42,890 nt of DNA from Desulfuromusa sp. (GCA_029933365.1 JAOZOH010000009.1:1-42890); one strand, 5' to 3'. Shown: positions 31,000 to 41,440, counted from the first letter of the stretch. Notes: generated from the sequence alone by a model not told the origin. Translations and numbers: made by a program.

Positions 31000-33510
31000 A
31001 TGTACGACAACATCATGAAAATCTACGATCGCACCGTTCTGCAACACCCGATCATCACAATCATACTGGTGCTAGCTCTGGTCTTCGGTATAGGCAGCTA
31101 TGCCAGAGACTTTCGGTTGGATGCTTCAGCTGACTCGCTGCTATTGGAAAATGATCAGGATTTAAAATATTTTCGCGGTATTAACGAAAAATATGGCAGT
31201 GCAGAATTTCTGGTCATCAGCTACTCCCCGAAGCAGGATTTGTATGCCCTTGAAACTTTGGATGATTTACGCAAGCTCCGCGACAGTCTGCTCCAGATCA
31301 AGCGTGTCAAATCGGTACTCAGTATTCTCGATGTTCCTCTGATCGACAGCCCTCGCCTGTCATTAGGCGACTTGAAAAATGGTGTTCGTACCCTGGAAAC
31401 CCCCGGTATCAATATCGAACTTGCCCGTAAGGAATTTAAAACCAGCCCCTTCTATAAAAATTTACTGGTCAGCCCCGATGCCAGAACAACCGCCTTGCAG
31501 GTGATCTTTGAACGAGATGAGACCTATCATACATTGCTGCAGCAGAGGAATGCTTTACGAGAAAAAATATTGATTACTTCGCTCTCCACAGCAGAGACAC
31601 TTCAACTGGAACAAGTCAGCAAAAAGTTTGATGAATACAGCCGCAATCTGGCAGAACAGGAAGCTCTCGACATTGCCGTAATCCGCAAGATCATGAAACA
31701 GCACCAGGAGCATGGGGAGCTGTTCCTTGGCGGAGTTCCGATGATCGTCGCCGACATGATCAATTTTATCCGCCATGACCTCGCTGCGTTTGGTCTCGGG
31801 GTTCTGGTTTTTCTGGTATCGATGCTTTTTTTAATCTTCCGTAACCCCCGCTGGGTTCTCTTACCCATGGTCTGCTGCTTTACCTCAGTGCTGTTTATGT
31901 TTGGCTTTCTTGGGCTGATCGGCTGGAAAGTGACAGTTGTTTCATCTAATTTCACCTCGTTGTTATTGATCATCACCCTCTCTCTTTGTGTTCACCTGAT
32001 TGTTCGCTACAATGAATTGTACGATGAAATCCCCGGGGCTGATCAAGCCACCATGGTCAAAGAAATGGTACGGAGTAAAGCGGTCCCAAGCATCTATACT
32101 GCTCTGACGACAATCGTCGCCTTTGCCTCTTTATTGACCAGCGATATTCGACCCGTCATTGACTTTGGCTGGATGATGGCAATCGGCATCAGTTTTGCTT
32201 TGCTCATTTCATTTGCGATCTTCCCTGCAGGATTAATGCTCTATAAAAAACCAGTCAAATTTTCGCCCCGCTTTGATATCACCGGCATCATAACCCGCAC
32301 CTGTGCCCATTGGGTTGAACACCGAGGCAAATTAACCCTGACTGTCTTTGCCGTCCTGGTCATTGTAAGTCTTGTCGGCATCTCAAAACTCACTGTAGAG
32401 AATAAATTTATTGACTACTTCAAGCCGACCACTGAAATTTATCAAGGGATGGAATTGATTGACCGGCAACTCGGTGGCACCACTCCGCTGGATATTATTA
32501 TTGATGCTGATCCCGATTTTTTTACTGATCAGCCCCAAGAAGAAGTATTGGCAGAAGATGATCCTTTTGCTGATGATTTCTTTAGTGATGAAAAAGAAGA
32601 CGCGGGTCTCTCAGGCAGCAGTTACTGGTATAACAGCTACCAGATTGACACCCTGAACAATATCCACAATTATCTGGATGAACTGCCGGAAACGGGTAAA
32701 GTGCTGTCAATGGCAACGACCATGACCATGATGCAGCAGCTGAATGAGGATCTTCCACTGGACAATATTTCTCTAGCGGTCATCCACAAAAAATTACCTG
32801 AGGTTATCAATGAGTCGCTCTTTCGCCCCTATATGTCGGAAGATGGCAACCAAGTACGTTTTTCTCTGCGGGTGATTGACTCCAATCCGAATTTGCATCG
32901 TGCTGCGTTATTAAAGAAAATCCGTTTCGATTTAACTGACAAACTAAAAATCAAACCGGAGCAGATCCATCTGACCGGCATGTTTGTCCTCTACAATAAT
33001 GTTCTGCAAAGTCTATTCAGTTCACAAATCATGACAATCGGGGTCGTTTTTCTCGTCATTATGGTGATGTTTATTCTGCAGTTCCGCTCCTTGCGTTTGG
33101 CGATTATTTCCATTATTCCCAACCTCATATCTGCAGGGATGGTGCTTGGTTTAATGGGCTTATTGAACATCCCTCTTGATATTATGACCATTACTATTGC
33201 AGCCATTACCATTGGTATTGCCGTGGACGATACAATTCACTACGTCCATCGCTTTAATGAAGAACTTGCCGTTGATGGCGATTATCTGGCTGCCATGAAA
33301 CGCTGTCATGACAGTGTCGGGAGAGCAATGTATTACACCTCAATCACGATTATCATTGGTTTCTCAATTCTAACCCTGTCAAATTTTATCCCAACCATCT
33401 ATTTTGGTCTCTTTACCGGGCTAGCCATGCTGATTGCCATGTTTGCCAACTTGACCCTGCTGGCTCTGCTGTTGATTAACTGGAAACCCAAAAAAATAAC
33501 TGGTGCGTAA
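31000..33510 (+). CDS. RND-superfamily (MMPL-type) exporter
   Basis: An inner-membrane protein of 836 residues with the two-fold RND layout: one membrane helix near the N-terminus (about 15-35), a large periplasmic loop, five helices (about 245-420), then a repeat with a helix near 450, a second loop and five more helices (about 680-830). It belongs to the predicted-exporter group related to MMPL and Patched-like proteins; the substrate is unknown. The second loop contains a very acidic insertion (EEVLAEDDPFADDFFSDEKE). I place the start at ATG 31000 (MYDNIMKIY), which has AGGAAA 4-6 bp upstream; the ATG at 30958 is inside a repeat. No membrane-fusion or outer-membrane partner is nearby. Confidence 0.88.
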   Translation: MYDNIMKIYDRTVLQHPIITIILVLALVFGIGSYARDFRLDASADSLLLENDQDLKYFRGINEKYGSAEFLVISYSPKQDLYALETLDDLRKLRDSLLQIKRVKSVLSILDVPLIDSPRLSLGDLKNGVRTLETPGINIELARKEFKTSPFYKNLLVSPDARTTALQVIFERDETYHTLLQQRNALREKILITSLSTAETLQLEQVSKKFDEYSRNLAEQEALDIAVIRKIMKQHQEHGELFLGGVPMIVADMINFIRHDLAAFGLGVLVFLVSMLFLIFRNPRWVLLPMVCCFTSVLFMFGFLGLIGWKVTVVSSNFTSLLLIITLSLCVHLIVRYNELYDEIPGADQATMVKEMVRSKAVPSIYTALTTIVAFASLLTSDIRPVIDFGWMMAIGISFALLISFAIFPAGLMLYKKPVKFSPRFDITGIITRTCAHWVEHRGKLTLTVFAVLVIVSLVGISKLTVENKFIDYFKPTTEIYQGMELIDRQLGGTTPLDIIIDADPDFFTDQPQEEVLAEDDPFADDFFSDEKEDAGLSGSSYWYNSYQIDTLNNIHNYLDELPETGKVLSMATTMTMMQQLNEDLPLDNISLAVIHKKLPEVINESLFRPYMSEDGNQVRFSLRVIDSNPNLHRAALLKKIRFDLTDKLKIKPEQIHLTGMFVLYNNVLQSLFSSQIMTIGVVFLVIMVMFILQFRSLRLAIISIIPNLISAGMVLGLMGLLNIPLDIMTITIAAITIGIAVDDTIHYVHRFNEELAVDGDYLAAMKRCHDSVGRAMYYTSITIIIGFSILTLSNFIPTIYFGLFTGLAMLIAMFANLTLLALLLINWKPKKITGA

Positions 33511-33574
33511 ACTGTAAATAGGCTAAGGTGCGCGTCTTTTGCCAGAATCTCATTTAATTATCAACAGGAAATCT

Positions 33575-35335
33575 ATGTCTGAGGAAAATATTTTATCATT
33601 TAAAGAACTCTCCCTTGCTCCAGCAGTTTTTAAAGTCATTAATGAAGTTGGTTACGAGACCCCAACACCAATCCAGGCACAGAGTATTCCACCTCTACTG
33701 GAAGGGCGCGATCTGTTGGGGCAGGCTCAAACGGGTACCGGAAAAACAGCCGCCTTTTCTCTGCCACTCCTCAGCCGCCTTAATCCTAAGTTAAAAGCGC
33801 CGCAGATCCTGGTTTTAACCCCGACTCGAGAGTTAGCTTTACAGGTTGCTGAAGCTATGCAGACCTACGCTCGCCACCTTAAAGGGTTTCAGGTTTTACC
33901 TGTCTATGGTGGTCAAAACATGGGGCAGCAGTTGCGCCAACTACAGCGTGGCGTTCAGGCCGTTGTCGGTACACCAGGACGAATTCAGGATCATTTGCGC
34001 CGCGGGACCCTGAAGCTCGATAAACTAAGTTGCGTCGTTATTGACGAAGCTGATGAAATGTTGAAAATGGGTTTTATTGAAGAAGTGGAGCAGATTCTTG
34101 GATATGCACCAGAAGAACGTCAAACTGCCCTTTTCTCAGCAACCATGCCGAAAGAAGTTCTGAGCGTAGCACGGAAACATCTGCACAACCCGCTTGAGAT
34201 CCGAATTAAAAGTAAAACTTCAACTGTCGATAAAATTTCCCAACGCTTCTGGCAGGTTAAAGGATTACACAAACTTGATGCCTTGACCCGAATTCTCGAA
34301 GCTGAAGAAATTGATGGCATGCTGATCTTTGTCCGCACCAAAGTTGCTACTGTGGAGTTGGCAGAAAAGCTGGAAGCGCGCGGTTTCTCCAGCGCAGCAT
34401 TGAATGGCGATATGACCCAGATGTTACGGGAGAAAACCGTTGAACACCTGAAAAATGGTTCTCTTGATATCGTTGTTGCCACCGACGTTGCCGCCCGGGG
34501 TCTAGATGTCAAACGGATCAGTCATGTGGTTAATTATGATATCCCTTATGATACTGAAGCCTATATTCATCGGATTGGTCGTACCGGCCGTGCAGGGCGT
34601 GAGGGGAAAGCAATCCTGTTTGTTGCACCACGAGAAAAAAGGATGCTCGCTGCAATTGAAAGAGCCACTCGGCAACCGATTAAAGCCATGGCTCTGCCAA
34701 GTCGCAAAGACATTACCAATCGCCGCATCAATCAGTTTAAAGAACAAATTTCCAATGCCATGGAAGCGGAAGATCTGGAGTTTTTTGAAGAATTAATTGA
34801 CGCTTACCAGAGCGAATACGATATTGGCCACCGCAAGATCGCTGCCACCCTCGCCTACCTGTTACAGAAAGAACGTCCATTAAATCCAGAGGAACAGCCT
34901 GTTGAAGAAGTTCGTGAGGAACGACCGGACCGCTCTAGAACGCCACGACGCGAAAGAAAAACCGGTGATGAGCAGATGCAGACCTACCGGATTGAGGTGG
35001 GGCGGACACACGGTGTAGAACCGGGGAATATCGTCGGTGCAATCAGCAATGAAGGGAAAATCAACAGTCGGGATATCGGCAGAATCCGTCTGTTTGACCA
35101 GTTCAGCCTGGTCGACTTACCCAAGGATCTCCCAGCCGAAACTTTACATAAACTGAAAGGGGTCTGGGTCTGTGATGAACAATTACAAATTAGCCCAGAC
35201 ACCGGATCATACAAGTCATCAGCAGGTGACCCATCAAAACGGCGAAGATTTGGAAACAACAGGACTATAACAAAAAAATATGGGGCACGACCCAACAAAT
35301 CTTCGGTAAAACGTCACAGCGGTCCGAAAAAATAG
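33575..35335 (+). CDS. deaD: DEAD-box RNA helicase (DeaD/CsdA-type)
   Basis: An ATP-dependent RNA helicase of about 586 residues, of the type used in ribosome assembly and RNA decay in the cold. The motifs are in order: Q motif (TPTPIQAQSIP), Walker A (AQTGTGKT), PTRELA, TPGR, DEAD, SAT, ARGLD and HRIGRTGRAGR. After a variable linker, residues about 480-550 form a DbpA-type RNA-binding domain (TYRIEVGRTHGVEPGNIVGAI). The C-terminal tail is basic. The start is ATG 33575 with AGGAA upstream, not the TTG at 33539. Confidence 0.94.
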   Translation: MSEENILSFKELSLAPAVFKVINEVGYETPTPIQAQSIPPLLEGRDLLGQAQTGTGKTAAFSLPLLSRLNPKLKAPQILVLTPTRELALQVAEAMQTYARHLKGFQVLPVYGGQNMGQQLRQLQRGVQAVVGTPGRIQDHLRRGTLKLDKLSCVVIDEADEMLKMGFIEEVEQILGYAPEERQTALFSATMPKEVLSVARKHLHNPLEIRIKSKTSTVDKISQRFWQVKGLHKLDALTRILEAEEIDGMLIFVRTKVATVELAEKLEARGFSSAALNGDMTQMLREKTVEHLKNGSLDIVVATDVAARGLDVKRISHVVNYDIPYDTEAYIHRIGRTGRAGREGKAILFVAPREKRMLAAIERATRQPIKAMALPSRKDITNRRINQFKEQISNAMEAEDLEFFEELIDAYQSEYDIGHRKIAATLAYLLQKERPLNPEEQPVEEVREERPDRSRTPRRERKTGDEQMQTYRIEVGRTHGVEPGNIVGAISNEGKINSRDIGRIRLFDQFSLVDLPKDLPAETLHKLKGVWVCDEQLQISPDTGSYKSSAGDPSKRRRFGNNRTITKKYGARPNKSSVKRHSGPKK

Positions 35336-35365
35336 TTGATTTTCGTTAGATTGGAACCTGCCATG

Positions 35366-35387
35366 CCCCTGCTGAAATCAGCGGGGG
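35366..35387. terminator. Hairpin between convergent deaD and cfa
   Basis: A CCCCTGCTGA / TCAGCGGGGG stem with a very short loop overlaps the cfa stop codon. It has no T-tract on either strand, so terminator function is uncertain. Confidence 0.4.
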
Positions 35388-36496
35388 AAACTATACTCGT
35401 CAGACAATCCCTGTTTTGATAATACTATCTGCCACAACTGGTTTTTCCTTGCACGAAAAGATCCAGCGCTAGCGAGCAGGTAATAACGCCACATTCGCCG
35501 AAATCGTTCATCATAGTTTGCTTGAATTTCTGGCCAGGCATTTTCAAAATTTTCATGCCATGCCATCAAAGTTTTATCGTAATCAGGTCCAAAATTATGC
35601 CAGTCTTCGAGAACAAAATAGCCCTCATAAGATGAACTTATTTGTTGTGATGATGGAATCATCCCATTTGGAAAAATATAGCGTTCAATCCATGGGTCAG
35701 TTCTTTTGACAGGTGTATTTCCTCCTATGGTATGGAGTAGAAATAAACCATCATCCTTGAGTAATTCATTTATTGTTTTAAAATAGGTACGAAAATTTTT
35801 ATAACCAACATGTTCAAACATACCAATAGAAACAACCCGATCAAAGTGCCCCTGAAGATTTCTGTAATCCTGAACACGGATATCCACCGGCAGGTTGCGA
35901 CAATTTTCTTTTGCCAATTTTGCCTGTTCCGCAGAAATTGTAATGCCGACAACTTCAACACCATAATTTTCAGCCATGTAGCGCGCAGTTCCGCCCCATC
36001 CACAACCAACATCCAAAACTTTTTGCCCTTCTTTGAGATGTAATTTGCGGCAGGTGAGATCAAGTTTGGCGCGCTGGGCATCTTCCAGTGTTTGTGCCTC
36101 CTTCCAGTAGCCACAGCTGTAAATCATTCGAGAATCAAGCATTCTTTCATAAAGATCATTACCGATATCATAATGATCTGTCCCTACCTGAAAAGCTCGA
36201 TTGAGTGATTGACGATTGAAAAATTTAGCTTTAAGGGCATCCACAAGGATGACAAAAGACTTGAATTGTTTATCAAGATGGGCATTGAGGAATCGGTCAG
36301 CAAGCTGGTCGAGTGATTCGGAATCCCACCAACCATCCATGTAGGCCTCACCAAAGCCCAGACTCCCTTTTGCCAAAACCCGCGGGAAAAGAAGATTATT
36401 TTTGACCTGAATATCCCAAGGACGCTCGCCATCGAGAACAATATCGGCACGATCTAGCATGTTTCCGATGTGTTTGCGTAAGCTGGTATCAGTCAT
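35378..36496 (-). CDS. cfa: Cyclopropane-fatty-acyl-phospholipid synthase
   Basis: Cfa adds a methylene group from S-adenosylmethionine across the double bond of unsaturated acyl chains in membrane phospholipids. With 372 residues it is full length. The SAM-binding motif is VLDVGCGWGGTARYMAENYG (about 160-179). The N-terminal lipid-binding region contains GSLGFGEAYMDGWWDS, and the family signatures YDIGNDLYERMLD and MIYSCGYW follow. GGAGG lies 5-6 bp before the ATG. It is convergent with deaD and divergent from the phosphohexomutase gene. Confidence 0.95.
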   Translation of the reverse strand: MTDTSLRKHIGNMLDRADIVLDGERPWDIQVKNNLLFPRVLAKGSLGFGEAYMDGWWDSESLDQLADRFLNAHLDKQFKSFVILVDALKAKFFNRQSLNRAFQVGTDHYDIGNDLYERMLDSRMIYSCGYWKEAQTLEDAQRAKLDLTCRKLHLKEGQKVLDVGCGWGGTARYMAENYGVEVVGITISAEQAKLAKENCRNLPVDIRVQDYRNLQGHFDRVVSIGMFEHVGYKNFRTYFKTINELLKDDGLFLLHTIGGNTPVKRTDPWIERYIFPNGMIPSSQQISSSYEGYFVLEDWHNFGPDYDKTLMAWHENFENAWPEIQANYDERFRRMWRYYLLASAGSFRARKNQLWQIVLSKQGLSDEYSFPR

Positions 36497-36844
36497 GTCA
36501 GCCTCCTGATATTACAGACACAAATCGAGAGCTATTTTACAGGAGAGTCTAAGGATGGATTGAAGAGGCTCCCCTACAGCATAGAAGATTCGCAATTCAA
36601 CATACAGAAGTGAGAAATAAAACTTAATCTTGTGCCATAATTATCTACGCCGATCTTAATGAGTTGTCAAGAAATAAACACAGACTGTGTTACCAACGCA
36701 AAGAGCTAATCCAAAGTAAAATCTCCCCAAAACGGTTCGAAGCAATATGTAGCTGGCGGCTGCCTCTTTTAACTCCCTATAAGTTGCGCTATTATCCATT
36801 GTACTATTTACTCATTCAGATTCAATTCAAAAAAAGGTTTTCCA
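36497..36844. other. Divergent intergenic region between cfa and the phosphohexomutase gene
   Basis: About 350 bp with no recognisable gene or RNA. It must contain promoters for both flanking genes, but no clear consensus pair stands out; the stretch around 36790-36830 is AT-rich and could include the plus-strand promoter. Confidence 0.4.
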
Positions 36845-38350
36845 ATGGAAAAATGGCTGGATTTACAAAATGGAAGTGATGTTCGTGGGGTGGCAACTGC
36901 GGGAGTTAAGGGTCAACCGGTAACATTGCACGATCCAATTGTTCGCTCCATTGGCTTTGCTTTCGCCCAGTGGCTTTCGGAGCAACTCAGCAAGCCGGCC
37001 AACCAACTAAAAATTTCGGTCGGTAACGATTCGCGCATTTCTGCCAACCAGATCAAAAACTGTATTTTTCAAGGATTAGAAGCGGCGGGTGCATCGGTAT
37101 TCGACTGTGGGCTCGCCTCCACTCCAGCCATGTTCATGTCGACCGTGTTTGAAAACCACGGTTACGATGGATCAATGATGCTGACCGCCAGCCACCTGCC
37201 ATTTAACCGCAACGGGGTGAAGTTTTTCATTCGTGAAGGGGGCTTGGAAAAGCAAGACATCACCAAAATTCTCACCATAGCCTCAGATGTTGGTGAACTC
37301 TCCGATGTAGTCACTGTCAACGCAACAACGGTTAATCTGATGGACGATTATGCTGCCCATCTTGTTGCCATTATCCGCAACGGATCTGGCAATGACACAC
37401 CACTGGATGGCCTGAAGATTGTTGTTGATGCCGGTAACGGTGCTGGTGGCTTTTTCGTTGCTAAGGTTCTTCAGCCCCTCGGTGCAGACACCACAGGCAG
37501 CCAGTTTTTGGAACCTGACGGGATGTTTCCAAATCATATCCCCAACCCAGAAGACCACGATGCAATAGCTGCCATCATTACAACTGTTAATAACAACGCC
37601 GCCGACTTCGGGATTATTTTTGATACCGATGTTGATCGCGCCGGTGCTGTCGATAAAAACGGGACACCGATCAACCGCAACCGCTTTATTGCACTGATGG
37701 CGACCATCGTCCTCGAAGAGCATCCAAAATCGGTGGTTGTTACCGACTCGGTGACATCGACCGGTCTTAAATGGTGGATCGAAACAAAACTCGGCGGAGT
37801 CCACCATCGTTTTCAACGCGGTTACCGTAACGTCATCAACGAAGCGGCTCGCCTCAATGCAGCAGGAAAAGAGTCATGGCTGGCACTCGAGACTTCTGGG
37901 CATGGTGCCCTTAAAGAAAACTATTTCCTGGATGACGGTGCCTACCAGATCGCCAAAATTCTGATTAAAATTGCCCAGCTCAGAGCCGCCAAAAATGGGA
38001 CAATTGATGAACTGATTGCCAAACTTCCCGAACCGGTCAAAGCGGCAGAATACCGCCCGAAAATTAAGGTCGCCAATTTCAGTGTTTATGCTGACTCAGT
38101 CCTTGAGGGGTTCGCTGCATATGTAGAGCAGACCGAAGGTTGGAATCTGACACCGAACAATCACGAGGGGGTACACGTCACCTGCGATGCAACTGCGGGC
38201 AACGGCTGGGCACTGCTGCGTAAATCACTGCATGACCCACAGCTACCGCTCAATATCGAAAGTGAAGAGAGTGGCGGGGTTGAGCGGATCGCCGCAAAAA
38301 TCAAAGTTTTTCTCTCCGATTGTGAAGGTCTTGATCTTCTGGATATGTAA
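36845..38350 (+). CDS. Phosphomannomutase/phosphoglucomutase family protein
   Basis: A 501-residue alpha-D-phosphohexomutase, which moves phosphate between C1 and C6 of hexoses to feed polysaccharide and nucleotide-sugar synthesis. The phosphoserine loop is in TASHLPFNRNGVKFF, the metal-binding loop is DTDVDRAG, and the sugar-binding loop is ETSGHGALKENYF. Substrate preference cannot be read from sequence. The C-terminus (ESEESGGVERIAAKIK) corresponds to domain 4. The ATG follows AAGG by several bases. It is convergent with the M42 peptidase gene, with 27 bp between stops. Confidence 0.9.
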   Translation: MEKWLDLQNGSDVRGVATAGVKGQPVTLHDPIVRSIGFAFAQWLSEQLSKPANQLKISVGNDSRISANQIKNCIFQGLEAAGASVFDCGLASTPAMFMSTVFENHGYDGSMMLTASHLPFNRNGVKFFIREGGLEKQDITKILTIASDVGELSDVVTVNATTVNLMDDYAAHLVAIIRNGSGNDTPLDGLKIVVDAGNGAGGFFVAKVLQPLGADTTGSQFLEPDGMFPNHIPNPEDHDAIAAIITTVNNNAADFGIIFDTDVDRAGAVDKNGTPINRNRFIALMATIVLEEHPKSVVVTDSVTSTGLKWWIETKLGGVHHRFQRGYRNVINEAARLNAAGKESWLALETSGHGALKENYFLDDGAYQIAKILIKIAQLRAAKNGTIDELIAKLPEPVKAAEYRPKIKVANFSVYADSVLEGFAAYVEQTEGWNLTPNNHEGVHVTCDATAGNGWALLRKSLHDPQLPLNIESEESGGVERIAAKIKVFLSDCEGLDLLDM

Positions 38351-38377
38351 AAGCTGTGAAGTAGGCAGCCATACCCG

Positions 38378-39442
38378 TCACTCCGGAATAAAAGAAGAAT
38401 CACCATCTATCCGTTTCACCACTGCGACCAATAACTTGATAGCTTGATCCAGATCGGAGAGGGAAAGGGTCTCCACCGGTGTATGCATATAGCGCAGCGG
38501 AATTCCCAATAGTGCCGTTGCCACACCACCTCGGGATAATTGCATAACGTTGGCATCGGTGCCAGTAGCACGCGGGACTCCAATGATTTGAATGGGGATC
38601 TCTTCCGTTGCAGCGGTTTCAACCAACAGCTTAAAAAGCACCGGATTTATATTGGCACCCCGAGCAATCACCGGGCCCTTCCCCAGCTCAACTCGCCCAA
38701 TTGCAGATTGTTCAACATCAGGGTAATCGGTTGCGTGGGTGACTTCTACCACGATACCAACGTCGGGATTAACGCCATAGCTGCTGGTTGCCGCGCCACG
38801 CAAGCCAATTTCTTCCTGAACTGTGGATACCGCAAACAAATCGGCAGCAATAGCGCCCAGCTCTTTGACCCGCTTCATCACCTCAGTCACAATAAAGGCA
38901 CCCATCTTGTCATCAAAAGCCCGCGATGTGGCACGATCATTCTGGAGAGTTTGCACCCCGACGGCAAAGGTGACGGGATCGCCAATCTGAATTAATGCTT
39001 CAACCTCGTCACGACTTGAACAACCGATATCTATAAACTGTTTTTTCAGGTTGATGACTTTATCACGATCTTTCGGCTCAATCAGATGGATCGCTTTTTT
39101 ACCAATCACACCGGGAATTTCACCTTTTTCGGTGTGGATCACCACCCGCTGTCCCGGCGACAGATGGGGATCAACCCCACCGATTGCCCCAAAACAGATA
39201 AACCCGCGATCATCGACAAACTGCACCATGAAACCGATTTCATCACAGTGACCAGCCAGCATCACCTTCGGACCACCCTGTCCCTCTAGGCGAGCAATCA
39301 GATTGCCCATGACATCAGTCTGAAAATTGTCCGCAATTCCTTCTAACTGTCTTTTTATGACTCTCTGGGCTGGCTGCTCATAACCGGAAGGACTGGGTGT
39401 TTCCACCAGTTGTTTCAGAAAGGCAAAATCGTTTTTTTTCAT
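38378..39442 (-). CDS. M42-family metallo-aminopeptidase
   Basis: A cytoplasmic zinc or cobalt aminopeptidase of 354 residues; M42 enzymes form large tetrahedral 12-mers that trim peptides. The metal ligands are in AGHCDEIGFM (His), AFDDKMGAF (Asp), VQEEIGLRGA (Glu pair), VVEVTHATD and YMHTPVET (His). The PSPSGYE start region is typical. The ATG directly follows the stop codon of the PHP gene, with AAAGG upstream, so the two are co-transcribed. The substrate is unknown. Confidence 0.92.
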   Translation of the reverse strand: MKKNDFAFLKQLVETPSPSGYEQPAQRVIKRQLEGIADNFQTDVMGNLIARLEGQGGPKVMLAGHCDEIGFMVQFVDDRGFICFGAIGGVDPHLSPGQRVVIHTEKGEIPGVIGKKAIHLIEPKDRDKVINLKKQFIDIGCSSRDEVEALIQIGDPVTFAVGVQTLQNDRATSRAFDDKMGAFIVTEVMKRVKELGAIAADLFAVSTVQEEIGLRGAATSSYGVNPDVGIVVEVTHATDYPDVEQSAIGRVELGKGPVIARGANINPVLFKLLVETAATEEIPIQIIGVPRATGTDANVMQLSRGGVATALLGIPLRYMHTPVETLSLSDLDQAIKLLVAVVKRIDGDSSFIPE

Positions 39443-40096
39443 CTATTTACCTTTAGCCCTTGCAACTAACTCGGCTGAATTCTTCTGTGCCTGGAGAAAT
39501 TGTTCCTCGGTCATACCAGCACCAAGGGCAATCTGGTGAACCAGTTCCGGCGGGAGAATATCTGTTGGGGCATGGGCATCATTATTAATTACCATCTTTG
39601 CACCATATTCTTGAGCTAATTTAACCACATGTCCGTTGGTCAAAGAATTTCCTTTTCGGGTGGTGATTTCCAGATAAACCCCTAACTCCGCAGCCAACTG
39701 AACCTCCTCAGGGGTTATTAGCCCCGGGTGTGCGAGAATATCAACCCCTGCCTTAATCGCTGCCATATTTGTACCAGGCATAACAGGATCGACAATCGAT
39801 TCTCCATGAACCAGAATAATTTCAGCACCATGATCCTTGGCAAATTGAGCAACATCAGCAATCGCCGCTGGTGGCACATGAGTTAGCTCAACACCGGCAA
39901 GAACCTGAATGTTGTTTGCAGCACCGATTTCATCGACAACATCTACAATATTTTCAAGCAACCATTTCGTGTTGCTCTTGTCGGCATGATCGGTGATCGC
40001 AATAGCAGTATATCCGGCAACAGAGGCGCGTCGAACCAGCTCGGTCGGAACCAATTCACCATCACTGAAAAACGTATGTGTGTGTAAATCTATCAT
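39443..40096 (-). CDS. PHP-domain phosphatase (histidinol-phosphatase-like)
   Basis: A 217-residue PHP-domain protein. Metal-binding residues are visible in DLHTHTFFSDGE (residues 3-14), ITDHAD (about 35-40), GVELTH, HGES, LAHPGL and NNDAHAP. The group is annotated as histidinol-phosphatase-like, but no histidine genes are near and the substrate is not known. GGGAGA precedes the ATG. It lies 18 bp downstream of miaB and directly abuts the M42 peptidase gene, so the three form one operon. Confidence 0.88.
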   Translation of the reverse strand: MIDLHTHTFFSDGELVPTELVRRASVAGYTAIAITDHADKSNTKWLLENIVDVVDEIGAANNIQVLAGVELTHVPPAAIADVAQFAKDHGAEIILVHGESIVDPVMPGTNMAAIKAGVDILAHPGLITPEEVQLAAELGVYLEITTRKGNSLTNGHVVKLAQEYGAKMVINNDAHAPTDILPPELVHQIALGAGMTEEQFLQAQKNSAELVARAKGK

Positions 40097-40114
40097 CTAT
40101 ATTTTCTCCCTTTA

Positions 40115-41440
40115 TCAGAGACCAACCAACTCCCCGAGGTGTGAATTACGCATGACTTTTAAAATTTTAACCGGAACAGTTTGTCCAATCAACTCAGTTG
40201 ACCCGGAGAAATTGACAATCCGATTTGAACCTGACCTGCCAAACAGCTGCCCATCACCCTGTTTACTGATGCCTTCAACTAGAACAGGTAAGCTGCAGTC
40301 AGCGTCTTCTTGCCAAATTTCAGCACTGATCTGTTGCTGTAATTCCAGTAGACGATCAAAACGCTGCTGTTTCTGCACTTTTGATTGGTTGTCTTCCATT
40401 TTTGCCGCAGCTGTTTCAACCCGCGGGGAATAGAGAAAAGTGAAGGCATCAGCGTAACGAACTTTTTCAACCAAATCGAGAGTGGCTTGAAAATCTTCCT
40501 CTATTTCACCGGGAAAGCCGACAATAATATCGGTTGTTAGACGAATTTCCGGGCAGATCGTCTTTAATCGCGCTACTTTATCCAGATACTCAGCCACAGT
40601 ATAGCCGCGATTCATCAATTTCAGAATCCGGTCTGAACCACTCTGAAACGGCAGATGAATATGATGACAGAGCTTATCCAGAGAACCAAAACAATCGATC
40701 AATTCATCTGTCAGATCTTTGGGGTGCGAGGTGGCAAAGCGTAGCCGCCCCAATCCTTCAATGGCATTCACTTTCTGCAATAATTCAGCAAAGGAGAGTT
40801 CTGCAGAATCCTTCAGGCCGTAGGAATTAACATTTTGGCCCAGCAGAGTTATTTCCCGCGCCCCCTGCTCTACCAGCTCTGTCACCTCAGCAATCACCTC
40901 AGCACTGGGACGACTAATTTCTCGACCACGTACATGAGGAACAATACAATAAGAACAGAAATTGTCACACCCTTGCATCACTGTAACAAAACGGGTGACA
41001 GACTCGCGAAAAGTGCGTTCGGGAAATAAGTTCAGACGGGTTTCCCGATCCAGCATTTCCGTCACACTGCCCCGTTGCCGATTTTCTTCTACTTGTTTAA
41101 CCAAGTGTGGGAGTTGATGGATATTATGGGTGCCAAAGACCAGATCAAGGTACGCGACCTTCTCCAGCATCTTTTCCCCTTCCTGCTGCGCCACACATCC
41201 ACCGACCCCGATAATCAGCTCGGGGCGCTGGTCTTTAATCGGTTTAAAGCGACCCAGATGCCCATAAACCTTACGCTCCGCTTTATCACGCACCGAGCAG
41301 GTATTCAGCAAAACTAAATCTGCCGCTTCCGCAGAATCAACCTGTGTATAACCAATATTTTGTAGTGAATCGACAATCTGTTCCGAATCAACAACATTCA
41401 TCTGGCAACCAAAAGTTTCCAGGTAAAAAGCTTTATTCAT
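40115..41440 (-). CDS. miaB: tRNA-2-methylthio-N6-dimethylallyladenosine synthase MiaB
   Basis: MiaB is a radical-SAM methylthiotransferase that converts i6A37 to ms2i6A37 in UNN-decoding tRNAs. Its 441 residues have the UPF0004 cysteines (TFGCQMNVVDSE, NTCSVRDKAE, VGGCVAQQ), the radical-SAM motif CDNFCSYCIVPHVRGRE (about 155-171) and a TRAM domain at the end. The GCQMN form marks it as MiaB, in contrast to the MtaB encoded at 23445-24740. It is followed at 18 bp by the PHP gene. Confidence 0.97.
   Translation of the reverse strand: MNKAFYLETFGCQMNVVDSEQIVDSLQNIGYTQVDSAEAADLVLLNTCSVRDKAERKVYGHLGRFKPIKDQRPELIIGVGGCVAQQEGEKMLEKVAYLDLVFGTHNIHQLPHLVKQVEENRQRGSVTEMLDRETRLNLFPERTFRESVTRFVTVMQGCDNFCSYCIVPHVRGREISRPSAEVIAEVTELVEQGAREITLLGQNVNSYGLKDSAELSFAELLQKVNAIEGLGRLRFATSHPKDLTDELIDCFGSLDKLCHHIHLPFQSGSDRILKLMNRGYTVAEYLDKVARLKTICPEIRLTTDIIVGFPGEIEEDFQATLDLVEKVRYADAFTFLYSPRVETAAAKMEDNQSKVQKQQRFDRLLELQQQISAEIWQEDADCSLPVLVEGISKQGDGQLFGRSGSNRIVNFSGSTELIGQTVPVKILKVMRNSHLGELVGL

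Noticed and set aside
37283..37816. 177-codon minus-strand frame inside the phosphohexomutase gene
   Set aside because: It is the antisense shadow of a gene with all family motifs.
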